From NCBI GenBank assembly GCA_964036315.1, contig OZ038495.1, positions 23,042,621 through 23,106,620 of the forward strand: DNA of 64,000 nt, in the 5' to 3' direction. The notes beneath the pieces were generated by a model. It was given only the letters and a program-made list of their open reading frames with translations, was not told where the DNA came from and did no database searches. Both the position numbers and the translations under genes were made by a program. The first letter of the stretch is position 1. The number at the start of each line of letters is the position of its first letter. This document shows positions 21,886 to 33,005 of this stretch, piece after piece. The stretch comes from Acanthosepion esculentum (taxonomy: Eukaryota; Mollusca; Cephalopoda; Sepiida; Sepiidae).

Positions 21886-23295
21886 TGATTAAAAAAAATA
21901 TTTGACCCTTGACTTGAAGAGGTTAAGGTTGGGGAAGCATGTCAAATTTATTTCTGGGATGAATAATAATGGTATACAGCAAACATTATACAATGAAAAT
22001 TTCCTACCAAAATTCAACTAATAATTGTGTCATGCTACAAACATATTGATCCATTCATGTATAGGCAGTACATCTATTAAATGAGTTAGAGATATTTATT
22101 AATTGAAAAAACAAGTAATAAAACTTTAGTTTATAATAAATGAAAGAATAAATTTTAAGATAACTACTTATAAAAAATTTTGTACTGGATATCTGCAGGT
22201 TTATACAGAATTAAAAAGCAATCAAATCCATAAATAAAAATACTTTATGGTTTTGTTTATATGAAATCAAACATTTCAGGCTGGCTTTTGTATATTCTTC
22301 TCTATACAAGCAGCATTTTGGGATTGTCTCTTCATTGATAGTCGATTTAATAAATGACACAGATTAAATGGAAAAGACAGAAGAGAATGGAGTTGACCAA
22401 GTATGAAATAAGATAAAATAATATGGAAGAACTACATTATTCATTGTTAACAAAGCAAGTCTACAAGAAAAGATTGTGAATAAAAAGAGAGGAAAACAGA
22501 ACAAAAAATTGAAAAAGAGTTAAAAAAAATAAATTAAAGAGACTAATTGTTGTGAACATCAAAGAAGTTTCAATCATCTGACAAATCTATGTATATCAGG
22601 AAAAAAACTAAAACATTTTCATGTATATTAAAAATTTGAATGTACTCATGATTGAAAATGTCTTGTTCTTTACATGTAATTACAATTTTTATATTTCTCT
22701 GCTTAGATTAAAACAAATGAAAAATTTTCTGATAAAACTTTTAATATATATTTATTAGATCAATGTTATCTATCAATATACTTATTTCATATACGCCTTT
22801 TGAAGGCTAATCTTAAGCCATATTTTGTCATTTAAAATGCAACTCACTTGTCAGGATATTTCTTTTTAGTATTTGAATTGTAATCATAATTTAATCATCT
22901 CTAATCACATATATTTCATTATAGAGTCATTAGAGTATTAGTGTGTTAAATGAAAATATATTGGCATTAGTCTACTACTGGTAACCTAACCACCTGGGGA
23001 TATTTTTGGAGGAAAAAGTGCACTGTGTATGGTAAGTACTAAGTTTAGCTTATTCTAGTAAAAGACCAAGAGGACATCTGGTAGAGAACTGAACTTGATA
23101 CACTAATAAAAATCAGCTAGAGACTGTTTTCACCATCTTAAATCACAAAAGCATTCAACATAGCTTTAAGATTAAAGTCTAACTATGGTTGTCAGCATTA
23201 AGAACAGTCCAACATACAAACTGTGAATTGGTGATAGTGAATCAAGCTAGTACAAAAATTTAATTATTAAAAACAAAATTTAAATATCTGTGATA
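21886..23295. other. AT-rich intron sequence, nothing recognised
   Basis: No gene, RNA or named repeat seen over about 1.4 kb. Confidence 0.5.
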
Positions 23296-23600
23296 TGTTT
23301 TAAGAGAGGTTTAGTGCAAGGTCTCATCATCTTACAGTTGTAATGGCTAGATGTAACTGTAAGTTCTATGCTAACAGTTTCTTCTCTCGCAATTTTTGCT
23401 TTTGGAACTCTCTTTTGGCCTCTTACTTTTCACTCATCTTTGATCTTCAAAAATTTAAATGCAATGTCAATCATTATCTTTTGTCTTCTTAATACCTGTT
23501 TATTTATTATTCTTTCATTTTAATAATGTTTTCTTTTCTCTAATACACAGTAACCCTTTGCATCTTATTGGCTTTATTGCCTTGCTACATATGGAAAAAG
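23296..23600 (+). pseudogene. LINE-L 3' end, plus orientation
   Basis: Same RT C-terminal DNA as the other LINE-L copies (AATGGCTAGATGTAACTGTA, AGTTCTATGCTAACAGTTTC, TTTGATCTTCAAAAATTTAA), then the 3' UTR with CACAGTAACCCTTTGCATCT and GGCTTTATTGCCTTGC. The RT frame is broken. Confidence 0.8.
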
Positions 23601-24020
23601 CTTGTAATAAATGCAGTGAGTTTAGTATTACTATCCATGGGGAGGGGGTAGTGCTGCAAAATAAAGATGCCCTGGGGAAAATGGTTTATTGACAATTAAA
23701 ATAAATCTACAGAAATAAACTTGATAAAGATTTTTTTCTTCTCAATTAAGTTTAACATTGATCATTTGAAGCCAAACTATTTCTAATTATTGAAATTTAT
23801 TGCATTTCTGTCGTTAATAAATGACAATATTTTATCACTAAAGAAAAAGAGTACTGAACTCTTATGCAATATCAGTCCTCCTATGTGGCAGTGAATGTTG
23901 TGCTTTGGCATTGATTCTTATACTTCATGTTGCCATCACAAGCAGATGACTGGCAAGCTAGATTAAATCCATCATCAGTTGTTGAATACATGTAAAACCT
24001 GTTTCAACATTGATGATTGT
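23601..24020. other. No recognised element
   Basis: AT-rich sequence between two retroelement fragments. Confidence 0.5.
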
Positions 24021-24024
24021 TATT

Positions 24025-24400
24025 TACATTCTTTACAAGCAGATTATTGTCCTCATCTTTGTTGTTGCCATCACAGTGTTTTGATTGTTATGCCCTCCAA
24101 CCTTCACCAGGTGTATATAGCTCTATGTAACCTACAGGGAAATCTGAGCTGAACCCTTTATTTAATCTAAAGGAGTAGACTGTTCATATTCCACTGCCCA
24201 TGTCTAGGGATATTTAGTCTAGTTCTTATTTTTAGTACTGCTCAGTTATTGCTAGCCTATTGCCCACAGAGTCCAAGTACATATATCCCTAAACCTGGGA
24301 TTGAATTTGCACTGATTATGTCACCAAATTTGCAATTATTATGTCACCAAGTTCACAAAGCAATGCTTTAATCCACTAGGCTATTGTCCCGTGGGACAAT
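24025..24400 (-). mobile_element. SINE-A-like copy with tRNA head, minus orientation
   Basis: On the minus strand the head has GACAATAGCCTAGTGGATTA (A box) and CAAATTCAATCCCAGG (B box). A linker (AACTGAGCAGTACTAAAAAT) and SINE-A-type body follow (AGTCTACTCCTTTAGATTAA, AATAAAGGGTTCAGCTCAG, GATGAGGACAATAATC). The linker differs from the 5-kb copy, so this is a subfamily. Confidence 0.75.
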
Positions 24401-24584
24401 TCTCTGTGGAGAAATGTAAATAGGATAAATAATGATAACTCCTCCTCCTCCTGGATTATCTATAGTTGAAATCTATAATGTTTTGTTTTACATACATATC
24501 TGCACCCATATCTAACCATCTTTGTATAGCTTCAGGTGGTTGATTTTTTTTTTTTTCAAAAGACATACAATTTTAAATTCAGAA

Positions 24585-24775
24585 TTGACCTTGTAGACTG
24601 GTTGCCAACCACAACTTGACAGCTCAGCCTACCCTGATATTTAACCCACAGTTGGGGGAAGAGATAAATTCATACCTTTCCAAAGGATATTTGTGTAAAA
24701 ATGAATGTAACAAACTTGATCAGAAATTGAACTCAGTCTACTGATTTCTTGTTTTGAGCTACTAATCTCTTTGTT
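24585..24775 (-). mobile_element. SINE-C copy lacking the 5S head, minus orientation
   Basis: The minus strand reads the end of the tRNA-like part (TGAGTTCAATTTCTGATCAA), then the SINE-C body: TGTTACATTCATTTTTACAC, AAATATCCTTTGGAAAGGTA, CCAACTGTGGGTTAAATATC, GTGGTTGGCAACCAGTCTAC. This body equals that of the full 26545-26870 copy. Confidence 0.75.
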
Positions 24776-24779
24776 CCTT

Positions 24780-25385
24780 TGATGAGCAGGTAGTGTAAAG
24801 AGAATAGTATAATAGGCAGGGGAACACTTTAGAAAAATTGTGGTAGGTTAACCAAAAATATGTCATTTCATTCCTACTAAGGCAGTGATAGATTTGTAAG
24901 AATTGTCAGGTGCCTGAAGCAATTATCCAAGCCAAGAGAAACTACTTGAAATATTAACTGTGTGCAATGATTCATGTAAATAAACACTGTAATGAATTCT
25001 CATTAAGATTGCTTTTTTGTTTTATAACACTGTATTTAGCTTGTCTTAAGTGCCTGAAAACTTTTTCAAAGATGTTTCAAATATCTTGTTAACTTTTTAT
25101 TATTCCTTCAAAATGCAAGCCGTAATGTCTGATAGTAGCAATTAAAATCAACTCAAAAAATATCAGTGATTCTATTGTAAACAGCATTATTCCAAAAGTC
25201 ATCTTATAATTCAATCTATCAGACCTGTAGTTAATATAAGATCACTGAAGACTTAAATGCTATTGTACTTACACATAACCAAAATTAATTTTTCTCTCTC
25301 TGTTAGATGAGGTGCTACCCAAAAATTTACAAAAGTTGAACAATGTGCAAACTTGATAATACAGACTTTTGCCACTCCCTTTAGT
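24780..25385. other. No recognised element
   Basis: AT-rich intron sequence; nothing supported. Confidence 0.5.
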
Positions 25386-25387
25386 GA

Positions 25388-25391
25388 GCTT

Positions 25392-25425
<34 letters not shown>

Positions 25426-25428
25426 ATA
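25388..25428. repeat. (CT)n(TA)n microsatellite
   Basis: A TCTCTC run joined to TATATA. Confidence 0.9.
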
Positions 25429-25654
25429 CATACACTTTTATCTGGAATAGATAGGCCTGACCAGCTACTTAAATTTTGACTTTTTTCCCCAACCTCCCAA
25501 CTGTTATCCCAGTTATACCATTTATTTTAATATCAAATTTTTTTGCAACTTGTTTGTTTATTAAAACCTCCCCCACTCCTTTTTATTTTGAAAGCAAATG
25601 AATTTTGAATAAATATTCCAACCTACTTTATCATACTTATAAAATCATAGAAGT

Positions 25655-25795
25655 CAATCTCAATCGCTTTCTTCTGTCTTCTTATTCTTTTATTGTCCTC
25701 TCTTCTTAATAGTATTTTTTCTTATATTCTCTAACATTCAGTAACATCTTGCAACTGAGTGGTTTTATTGCCTTGCTTGGAGTGAAATGATTAAA
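25655..25795 (+). mobile_element. LINE-L extreme 3' end
   Basis: Only the last ~140 bp are present: GTCAATCTCAATCGCTTTCT, CAGTAACATCTTGCAACTGA, GTGGTTTTATTGCCTTGCTT, GGAGTGAAATGATTAAAAAA. No coding part. Confidence 0.75.
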
Positions 25796-25974
25796 AAACT
25801 CATCAGTTGAACTCCTGGTGATGTAGGGTTTTCTTTATTATACTTGTTAATCGTTATCTTTTAGCATAATTTTAGCATTTAAATAAAAGTAATCTGTGCA
25901 AGTTGGGGAAAAAAAAATTGCTAGACCTGTTTGTATATTTTAATCATATACAAGAAAAAAAAAGATAAGTTAAA

Positions 25975-26400
25975 TGAGGATTTCTTGGTCTCACACTGAC
26001 CACTGACCTGAAGTGGAACAACTACATTGAATCTATAGCTTCATCTACTGCAAGGAAAGTTGGTTCTCTGTGTCACGTCATGTCCATCCTTTAAATCTAC
26101 AAATCAACCATTTGTCCTTACATGGAATACTGCTGCCATATATGGTCTGGTCCTCCCGCTGTTCATCTCGAGGTCCTTGACAAAATCCAGAGATGGATAT
26201 GCAACATGGTTGGTCCTGATCTGGCATCCTGTCTGCTGTCACTAACTCACAGACATGCTGTGACTTCCCTCTGTCTTTTCTACAAGTAATTTCATGGCAA
26301 CTGCTCCAATGAGCTACTTTAACTGGTTGCCAAATTGCATGAATTTATGTGTGCTACTAGGTTGGCATCTCAGTCCCACCCTTTCACTTTTCACCCTTTT
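25975..26400 (+). pseudogene. LINE-M reverse transcriptase C-terminal fragment
   Basis: Across frameshifts the plus strand reads TLTTDLKWNNYIESIASSTA, RKVGSLCHVMSIL, IYKSTICPYMEYCCHIWSGP, PAVHLEVLDKIQRWICN and HRHAVTSLCLFYK. This is the conserved region after the RT core of CR1/jockey-like LINEs (W..HI..IA..ARKVG..., YKS.IRP.MEYC.H.W.G). It is broken by stops, so it is a fossil. Confidence 0.8.
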
Positions 26401-26404
26401 TAAA

Positions 26405-26480
26405 TTCATGAAGTTTGGGAACCAGCGAAAGTAGCTTGTTGGAGCTGTGAAAGTATTTGTAGAAAAGACAGAAGGAAGTT
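26405..26480 (-). pseudogene. Second LINE-M fragment, inverted
   Basis: The minus strand reads CTTCTGTCTTTTCTACAAAT ... TCCAACAAGCTACTTTCGCT and GGTTCCCAAACTTCATGAAT. It mirrors 26268-26345 of the preceding fragment (TCTGTCTTTTCTACAAGTAA ... GAATTTATG), making an inverted repeat with about 75-bp arms. Confidence 0.65.
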
Positions 26481-26544
26481 TGGGGAGAAGAGGTGAATTC
26501 ATATGTTTTCCAAGGATATTTGTATATAAGTAAGATTTTGAATT

Positions 26545-26870
26545 CAGAGTTGTCATCCTCCTAGACTGATTGCCAACCAAAGCTGAAGAGCCCAGTCTGC
26601 TCTATTATTTAACTCATAGCTGCAGAGAGAGAGAGGTGGATTCATTACCTATTCACAAGGGTATTTGTGTGTAAGTTAATGTAACAAACTTGACTGGAAT
26701 TAAAATTCGGTTCTCTGATTTCTCATTCTGAATAACTATCACATCAACCACGCATCCAATCTTACAGCATCTAGTATTCCTAAGCAGTGACTCATCTAAG
26801 TACTGACCTGCTTAACATTGCTTAACTTTGGTGATCTGGTGTTTCAACATGATATGGTCATAAGCTCAAC
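26545..26870 (-). mobile_element. SINE-C, near full length (5S head + tRNA-like + body)
   Basis: On the minus strand: the 5S-like head at 26868-26758 (GAGCTTATGACCATATCATG, GATCACCAAAGTTAAGCAAT, GGTCAGTACTTAGATGAGTC, GGAATACTAGATGCTGTAAG) with a small internal deletion. A tRNA-like part follows (GATGTGATAGTTATTCAGAA; CCGAATTTTAATTCCAG), then the body (TGTTACATTAACTTACACAC, CACAAATACCCTTGTGAATA, GTTAAATAATAGAGCAGACT, TTGGTTGGCAATCAGTCTAG). It gives the layout of the whole family. Confidence 0.85.
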
Positions 26871-26879
26871 AAAATCCTC

Positions 26880-27240
26880 ACTGTCCAGCCTCGACAGAGT
26901 TCAAAATGCTCTTGAACAGCCTTATGAGTAATGCATTATTCTCCAGCCTGCAACCTTTATCCCACAGATGAAACACTGCTAGCCTCTCACTAATCTATCT
27001 CTATTAATATGGCAGATGTTCAGATTTACATTCTTTAGTCCCACCAGCTCAGACCTTCACAGCTAGGACCCACCATGTGGCAAACCATCTCCATTCCCTT
27101 TTTATTCCTTTGATGAGGAGCAAGTTCCACTCAGACAGCTTCTTCCTCAGAACTGTTACTTTGTGGAACAAACTCCCAAGAGGATGCTTGATAACTACAC
27201 TTTTGGTTTTGTTAAATCCAGAGTTAACATTAATAATATA
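26880..27240 (+). pseudogene. LINE-M C-terminus, decayed
   Basis: The plus strand translates with shifts to LDRVQNALEQPYE, HHVANHLHSLFIPLMRSKFH, SFFLRTVTLWNKLPRGCL and VLLNPELT. The RTVTLWNKLPRGC block is the hallmark C-terminus of CR1/jockey-like reverse transcriptases. 11086-11290 is a shorter relative. Confidence 0.75.
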
Positions 27241-27249
27241 ATAATATGC

Positions 27250-27900
27250 ATTTCTTACTTCTTTCTCAGCAACCCTTTACTTTGAGTAGCCCTTGTGCCT
27301 TATATTGTGCAAACAGTAAAAGAAAGAAAGTAACTTCATTTTTAATTCCTACAAGCTAATTAAGAAGTTGTTCCTGCAATACTCAATACTTAGAACATAG
27401 GCTTATATCATACATACTGTTGGATTAATATCACTACATTTATGCTCAATTAGCAATAAAAACCAATGAATTGGAAACCAGGATAAACAGTTCTTTTCTA
27501 CTGTAGTTTGTATTGTATTTCCAAAGCCTAAAAATTAATGCAATTAATTTTGATAAGTGTGATATCTACATTTTTCAAGCCTAATATAAGTAGGGGTAAA
27601 AAAAAGTTATGTAAAAGAGTTTTGGAAGAGTTAAACACTTTAAAGAGACTGAAGTATAAAGGCTAAAAATGAACAAACTATATATAAAAAATAATTTTTA
27701 TTTTTTCTTGATATATAAGTGTAATATATATGTGAGTTTCAGCATTGTGCATTATGGTAACAAGCTAAACAAAGGCCACATTTCTTTGTACTGTCTGAGA
27801 ATCACCCACAACAGTGCACGTTTCACTGCATTATAATTGAATGTTCAAACATGTACTTGCATGTTTTAGTGAATATTGATCCATTACCCTTTTTTCTTCT
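27250..27900. other. No recognised element
   Basis: AT-rich intron sequence; nothing supported. Confidence 0.5.
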
Positions 27901-27901
27901 T

Positions 27902-27903
<2 letters not shown>

Positions 27904-27953
<50 letters not shown>
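27904..27953. repeat. (TA)n microsatellite
   Basis: About 25 uninterrupted TA units. The Ile-Tyr frames crossing it on both strands are artefacts. Confidence 0.95.
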
Positions 27954-27958
<5 letters not shown>

Positions 27959-28039
27959 AGGGATATATGCAATGGAATCTTTGATACCACCAAAACAATC
28001 CAGAAAAATTTGGTTAAAAAAAAAAGTAAAAAAAAAAAA

Positions 28040-28375
28040 TGAAATGAAAAATAATCTCCTCCTCCTCTTGCTCCCCCTCCTTCTGCTCGGTAACATGTCG
28101 TTGTTAAAGCAAGTTGGTTGCTCAATAGAGTCAAAGCCAACTTGCCGATTGGCTTGGAATATCTGTGTATTTGCAATTACTTTCGGTTGTCATGAAGAGA
28201 AGCGAACAGATGATCAATACATTTCAAAGTTGAAGTCATAGCCGCAGCAGCAGCAGCAGCTGCACTTGCTGGCTTACTCAACAGGTCATTTTTTTCCCTT
28301 CCTCTTCCTACTTGCATTGCAGTGTTTCACTGTTCAGCCACCTTCCCCTCCTTGAGCCCCAGCATTCTTTTTATT
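28040..28375 (-). promoter_or_regulatory. GC-richer repeat-free stretch, candidate alternative promoter or conserved element
   Basis: Between simple repeats and AT-rich sequence lies about 330 bp with much higher G+C. It has a purine-rich minus-strand tract (GGAGGGGGAGCAAGAGGAGG), a CCAAT box on the minus strand (AAGCCAATCGGCAAG, around 28141-28155), a (GCA)n tract at 28237-28260 and several CpGs. It lies inside intron B of a minus-strand gene. No TATA box, start site or clear donor was found, so the promoter role is inference. Confidence 0.35.
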
Positions 28376-29690
28376 TTACTTATTTATTAGCAGAGATGTG
28401 GGGACTTTACATAATTTTATTTACTCTCCTCTTACCAGCGATTTAAAAAAAAGCTAATACAACTTTATGTAATCCGTTCAAGTATTACAAATAATCACCC
28501 AACACCCTACACCTACAAACATGGTTCATTCTCGGTATTTCTCAGCTAAATATTTCCTTTATGTTCTTTAGACATGAATAATAATTTGGAACAATTCTTC
28601 TAAAAGTCCCAAGTTACATTCCTCCATTTGCAATCACAGGCTTCCTCAATTCTACTTCCATTTTGTATTATCATCTAGTAATTATTTCACTATTATATGC
28701 GATTTATACATATGACTAAAATTCCTTTCCTAGGGGACAAGTAACTCTCATTTGAAAATACCTGATTTAGAGAAATAAATAAAGCCATTAAACCTCACAA
28801 GAAATTACAGGTCTTCACTGTTTAAATTGTTTCAAAGTAAATTATTTTATATTAATCTATTTTATTTCCAAATAGTATATAAGGTTAAAATTATTATTTT
28901 CTTTGAATTTTCAAAATGTTTATAACTTGAATTAAATATATTAGCTCAACTGCATTTTCTACTAGTGCCAGAGCTCAATGTTCTAACCTAAGTTATACAA
29001 GACAGGCCTTCAAAGACTGGGTGATTTTTGCCTATCTACACAAATGCATGTGAGAAACCACATTAAACTAACATTTCATCATATTTGCTATTGGATACCA
29101 GTATTGAAAATGTTCTTTAGAATAAAGGCTAACATGGATATTATATAAAGCTCGCCTCTCCCTTCTTTCATTTCATCTGAAGATTGGGTGAGTGTGAAAC
29201 TTGTGTTATGATGAGAGCCATCTATTCATAAGATTTACCACTGTTAAGCATTTTTTGCTCTGTCTAGGCAATCTAGACTTCAAGCATTTTACTGAGCAAG
29301 TAGGTTTGTCTCTAGGCCTTTTTTTCTTTTTACACTATTGTCATTTTTGTTTGAGGCTTTATTTAGATAAGAGGTTTTGGCAAGTTGTCCATTATTTCCA
29401 TCAATGGTTTTGTTTTTAATATATATGTACATAATATGGCAGATTTTCTATTATTATAATGTGAGATATTTAATAACAAAAGTGATGGTAACAAAATGAA
29501 AAAAAAATGAATGAAATCAAATAGTCTTATACCTAAAACATATATTAAAAAAAAAAGAATTTAAAAATTTTCAGGATCCCCTCTCCTTTGTGCACTTGTG
29601 TAGTCAAATCAAAATAAACAGCACTTTAGTCTAAAAGGATGAAATGCATCACATGGAAACTTTTTTTGACTTTGTCATAGTTTATTTTCC
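28376..29690. other. AT-rich intron sequence, nothing recognised
   Basis: No gene, RNA or named repeat. A 72-codon plus frame at 29201-29419 has no motif. Confidence 0.5.
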
Positions 29691-29694
29691 CTTT

Positions 29695-29697
<3 letters not shown>

Positions 29698-29728
<31 letters not shown>
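29698..29728. repeat. (TA)n microsatellite
   Basis: About 15 TA units. Confidence 0.9.
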
Positions 29729-29731
<3 letters not shown>

Positions 29732-29842
29732 GTCGTAGGGGTACAGTCCTATAGGTAAGGGAAACTTGGATGAGTTCCACAACGGAATATGAGATCGAGT
29801 GGCACTATATAGAGTCTAATTTACTACCTCTTTGTCACTGAG

Positions 29843-29990
29843 GCCTGTTGGTACAGTTGGTATGCCATTTGCCTGATAACGTAACTGTCCATGTTTCAAT
29901 TCTTGGTAGTGGATGTGCACTGCTGATGTGCCCCAAATATAGAACGAAACGGCCATCCAGTGCTTTCTGCATTCTGTTGAGGTTTCTTCT
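29843..29990 (+). mobile_element. tRNA-derived SINE, separate family
   Basis: GCCTGTTGGTACAGTTGGTA with TGCC (A box) and GTCCATGTTTCAATTCTTGG (B box) are spaced as in a tRNA. About 80 nt of body follow (GATGTGCACTGCTGATGTGC, CGAAACGGCCATCCAGTG). It lies between (TA)n tracts at 29698 and 30050. Confidence 0.6.
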
Positions 29991-30046
29991 AGACTCAATG
30001 AATTACTTAATTATAATTATCTCAAATCCTCCTAATAATTTCTATC

Positions 30047-30049
<3 letters not shown>

Positions 30050-30091
<42 letters not shown>

Positions 30092-30233
30092 ATTTTAAAA
30101 AAATATGATTCCTTTGCTACATAAGAGTTCTCATGTTTCAAAAGCGAGAGCCGAGACCCCTAAAATAATTTTTGAAATTAAGTTGAATTAAGGTGTCTGG
30201 TCATGCTTCCTCGTCAAGCGAGAATTTGGGAAT

Positions 30234-30276
<43 letters not shown>
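30050..30276. repeat. Two (TA)n tracts around a unique spacer
   Basis: (TA)n at 30050-30086 and 30235-30276. The spacer contains AAAGCGAGAGCCGAGACCCC and TGCTTCCTCGTCAAGCGAGA, a GC-richer segment of unknown origin. Confidence 0.7.
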
Positions 30277-30469
30277 ATCAAAGGGGAAAAACTTGACAAC
30301 CTCATCGAAAAATCTCATAATAAATTCATTTCAGCAGATAAGTTTTTAATATTGTTATAGTTCTAAAGGGTTATGGATCTATTTTTAATCCAACATTTTT
30401 ACTACTTCAAATATTATTATTGTGAATATTCATGTTTTAAATTGACGATTCTTTTCTATTTTTACTTCA

Positions 30470-30617
30470 AATGCTGTGTATCTCAATAAAGAAAATGTGC
30501 TCTCTGGCAGGGATTGAACTTGTGTCTGCTTTTTGTAGGAGAAACCAGTTTAATTCAGTGTGTTTTACCACTTGGCTACAAAGAGCATCACAGTTCAGCA
30601 AAGCTCTATTTTCCCTT
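30470..30617 (-). mobile_element. SINE-B copy, minus orientation
   Basis: The minus strand carries TTTGTAGCCAAGTGGTAAAA (A box), CTCCTACAAAAAGCAGAC and the B box AAGTTCAATCCCTGCCAGAG, then the start of the body (AGCACATTTTCTTTATTGAG). Confidence 0.8.
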
Positions 30618-30667
30618 TTAAGGAAAGCACTTTGTCAATGAGCAGGCTTTCAAGAAAAATATGTTAG

Positions 30668-30890
30668 GAAGGGAAAATAGACCCTTACTGAATTCTGACA
30701 TTCTTTGTAGCCAAGTGGTAAAGCATACTGGACCAAACAGTGGCTTCTCCTACAAAGTGGGATGCAGGTTTGATCCTTGTTGGAGAGAATATTTTCTTTG
30801 AGATTTCTTGAATATGCAAAATGATAGACATAATACACACTGTTTAAACTAAAAATGAAAATAGAGTGTCCATTTCAAATAGAAGTATTC
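30668..30890 (+). mobile_element. SINE-B copy, plus orientation
   Basis: It mirrors the previous copy: TTTGTAGCCAAGTGGTAAAG, CTCCTACAAAGTGGGATGC, B box AGGTTTGATCCTTGTTGGAG, then body ATTTTCTTTGAGATTTCTTG, AATACACACTGTTTAAAC and tail GTGTCCATTTCAAATAGAAG. The two copies are head to head with about 50 nt between them, and even the sequence 5' of the heads (GGGAAAATAGA) is mirrored. Confidence 0.82.
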
Positions 30891-30894
30891 TCTA

Positions 30895-31440
30895 TGATAA
30901 CATTTTTAAATAATTAAAATATATCTATATATATCTGCATGGTGGAGTAATCTGTATAACTATAATATAAAATCTGATTTGAATGAAAAGGGGAGGTGGA
31001 TAAACATCTAGGTTGATTTATTTCAGTAGCATTAAAATAAAATCATTTCTTTTTCAAATCTAGTTTATAATTTCCAAACCTAATGCATTATTTTTATGCA
31101 TTGATTAAGCCATTAACTCTAGCAGAAATTTCCATCCTTCACCGTTGAGCCATAGAACAACAATGATGAAAAATCCCATCAACCACACTTAATAGGTTAA
31201 ATGTGGGTCTAGAATTAATTGAGAAACATTACTAGCTGTGATTACTTTCTTCTGGGAATATATTCTAGATAAAAACATTAAATTAAAACATCTTTATTCT
31301 GATAGGCACATTAAAATATCACTTTTGATTTCAAATGTTTTAAATGAATTTAACACATTAAAAATAAAAGAAAAAGAAATATAAGTAATTCATTCAAATG
31401 ATTACAAAGATTAAAAGAAGAAATCTTAATATATTTCTAT
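30895..31440. other. No recognised element
   Basis: AT-rich intron sequence; nothing supported. Confidence 0.5.
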
Positions 31441-31444
31441 GATA

Positions 31445-31890
31445 ATTTTACCTTACCCTATAAAGCCAAAAATTTGGGGACACCATCTGGATGTAATAAT
31501 AAGTTTCATACTATTTTTAGTTTAATTAGCTCCTACTAAGCTAATATGCAGAAACTATCTAACCTATTAGTGCATGGTGTTCAGTCTTTTAGAGAGGGGT
31601 TGCCTAAAATTTAAAATCTGTCAGCCTGAAGATGGCCATTAGCCAGCAAAGTAAATTAGGCAAAAAAAAAAAGAAGGTAAAATGTTAATGAAAGTAAACA
31701 GTAATGGGCTGATCTCCTTAAAATTATTAATATTATTTGAAATATGAAAAAAAAATCTTCAAGAAAAGGAAGTCTCTATGACTCAGAGTAAGCAAGTAAA
31801 TTGGTTTTGAAAAAGGCAGGCAACATTACATTTTAAGACAATTCATTAAAATTCAGAGGGTTGTTCCAAAGCTTTTTGCCTAAGAAAACA
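31445..31890 (+). repeat. R2 interspersed repeat, copy 2
   Basis: Same order of anchors as 19360-19860, same strand: AAAGCCAAAAATTTGG, CTACTAAGCTAATATGCAGA, AGAGAGGGGTTGCCTAAAAT, TTTTGAAAAAGGCAGGCAAC and CAGAGGGTTGTTCCAAAGC. Confidence 0.6.
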
Positions 31891-32800
31891 AAAGAATTTG
31901 GTTTGATGGACATGACATTTACTTGCCTGTCTACAGGTAGATTTGAATGATGACAGGATTCTTTTTTTTCCTTAAATGATATTTGCTCATTAAATTCATT
32001 AACAAGACTTTAAAGTTGGTACTCCATCACCACTTCTTTATTTTGGGGGGCTAATAATTAATTTCATTATTACTGGAATATCAAATTCATAGAAGAAGAT
32101 AAAATGCAGTAAATTTTCTTTTTTTCTTTTTGCATATAGTATATGGGATATTAAGATGATAGAAGAAATATTCCACCTACTTATATAAATACTATTTTAT
32201 TAACTGTGAAACTACAAATTTTTAACAAATTACTTCAGTTATTTTTTCAACCAACAAGTGATCTTACACAACATTACTATTCCTAATAAAAAAAAGCTAC
32301 AATTTTCACTTATTCTTGCATCAGCAATAAGAACAAGATAAAGTTAGTTCCTCCTATAGCCTGTATTTAGTCACATCCAACTGTATAAAACTCTTGTGGC
32401 TATGTTCATTAATTATGAACATGGCCATAATGTATTGGCTGTATTTGGAAAAAGCAAACTAAATTAAATGTACAAATAGTGTAATGATAATGGTAAAAAT
32501 AGTCATTTCCATACAGAAAACATTTGACATTTACTGACCAAATGGTTAGCATTAGTGCTGGTTGAAATTTATAAGATCTTTTTCTTAAAACAGTTTATTC
32601 AGGAAATTAAGATTTCTCAAGTTTACATTGATAGCACTTCCTTCCAACCATTTTGTTTTTGATAGTGTGGAAAGTTAACATCTTCATGATATCATTTTCT
32701 CTTCTAGTTACATATGCTACTCATTTTTGCTGTTGAATTTAATTCTGCAATATCAGTCAGTGAATGAGAATTATGGACTGTTTTAATCATCATATTTGGA
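31891..32800. other. No recognised element
   Basis: AT-rich intron sequence; nothing supported. Confidence 0.5.
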
Positions 32801-32809
32801 ATTTCTAGG

Positions 32810-33005
32810 CAACATAAGGAAATATGACTTGGAGAAAAGGCAAGAGAGACAGAAGAAAGTAACAAATAATCCAACTAAAAGAGTTTGTATTTATATTTGG
32901 CAGAATAGGGCTTAGAGGCGAAACTTATCAAGACCTACAAAGGAAAAGAAGTTTTGGAGAAACATGATTTTTCATGTCCTGAAGGGACAGGGTTCATAGA
33001 AGATA
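32810..33005 (+). pseudogene. LINE-N C-terminal fragment
   Basis: Pieces match the C-terminus seen more clearly at 50395-50660: AACATAAGGAAATATGACTT, GGCAAGAGAGACAGAAGAAA, ACCTACAAAGGAAAAGAAG, TTTTGGAGAAACATG and TCATGTCCTGAAGGGACAGG correspond to GKRxRGRQRK, KATKDxKxW and MxxxVLKGHGT. All frames are broken. Confidence 0.65.
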
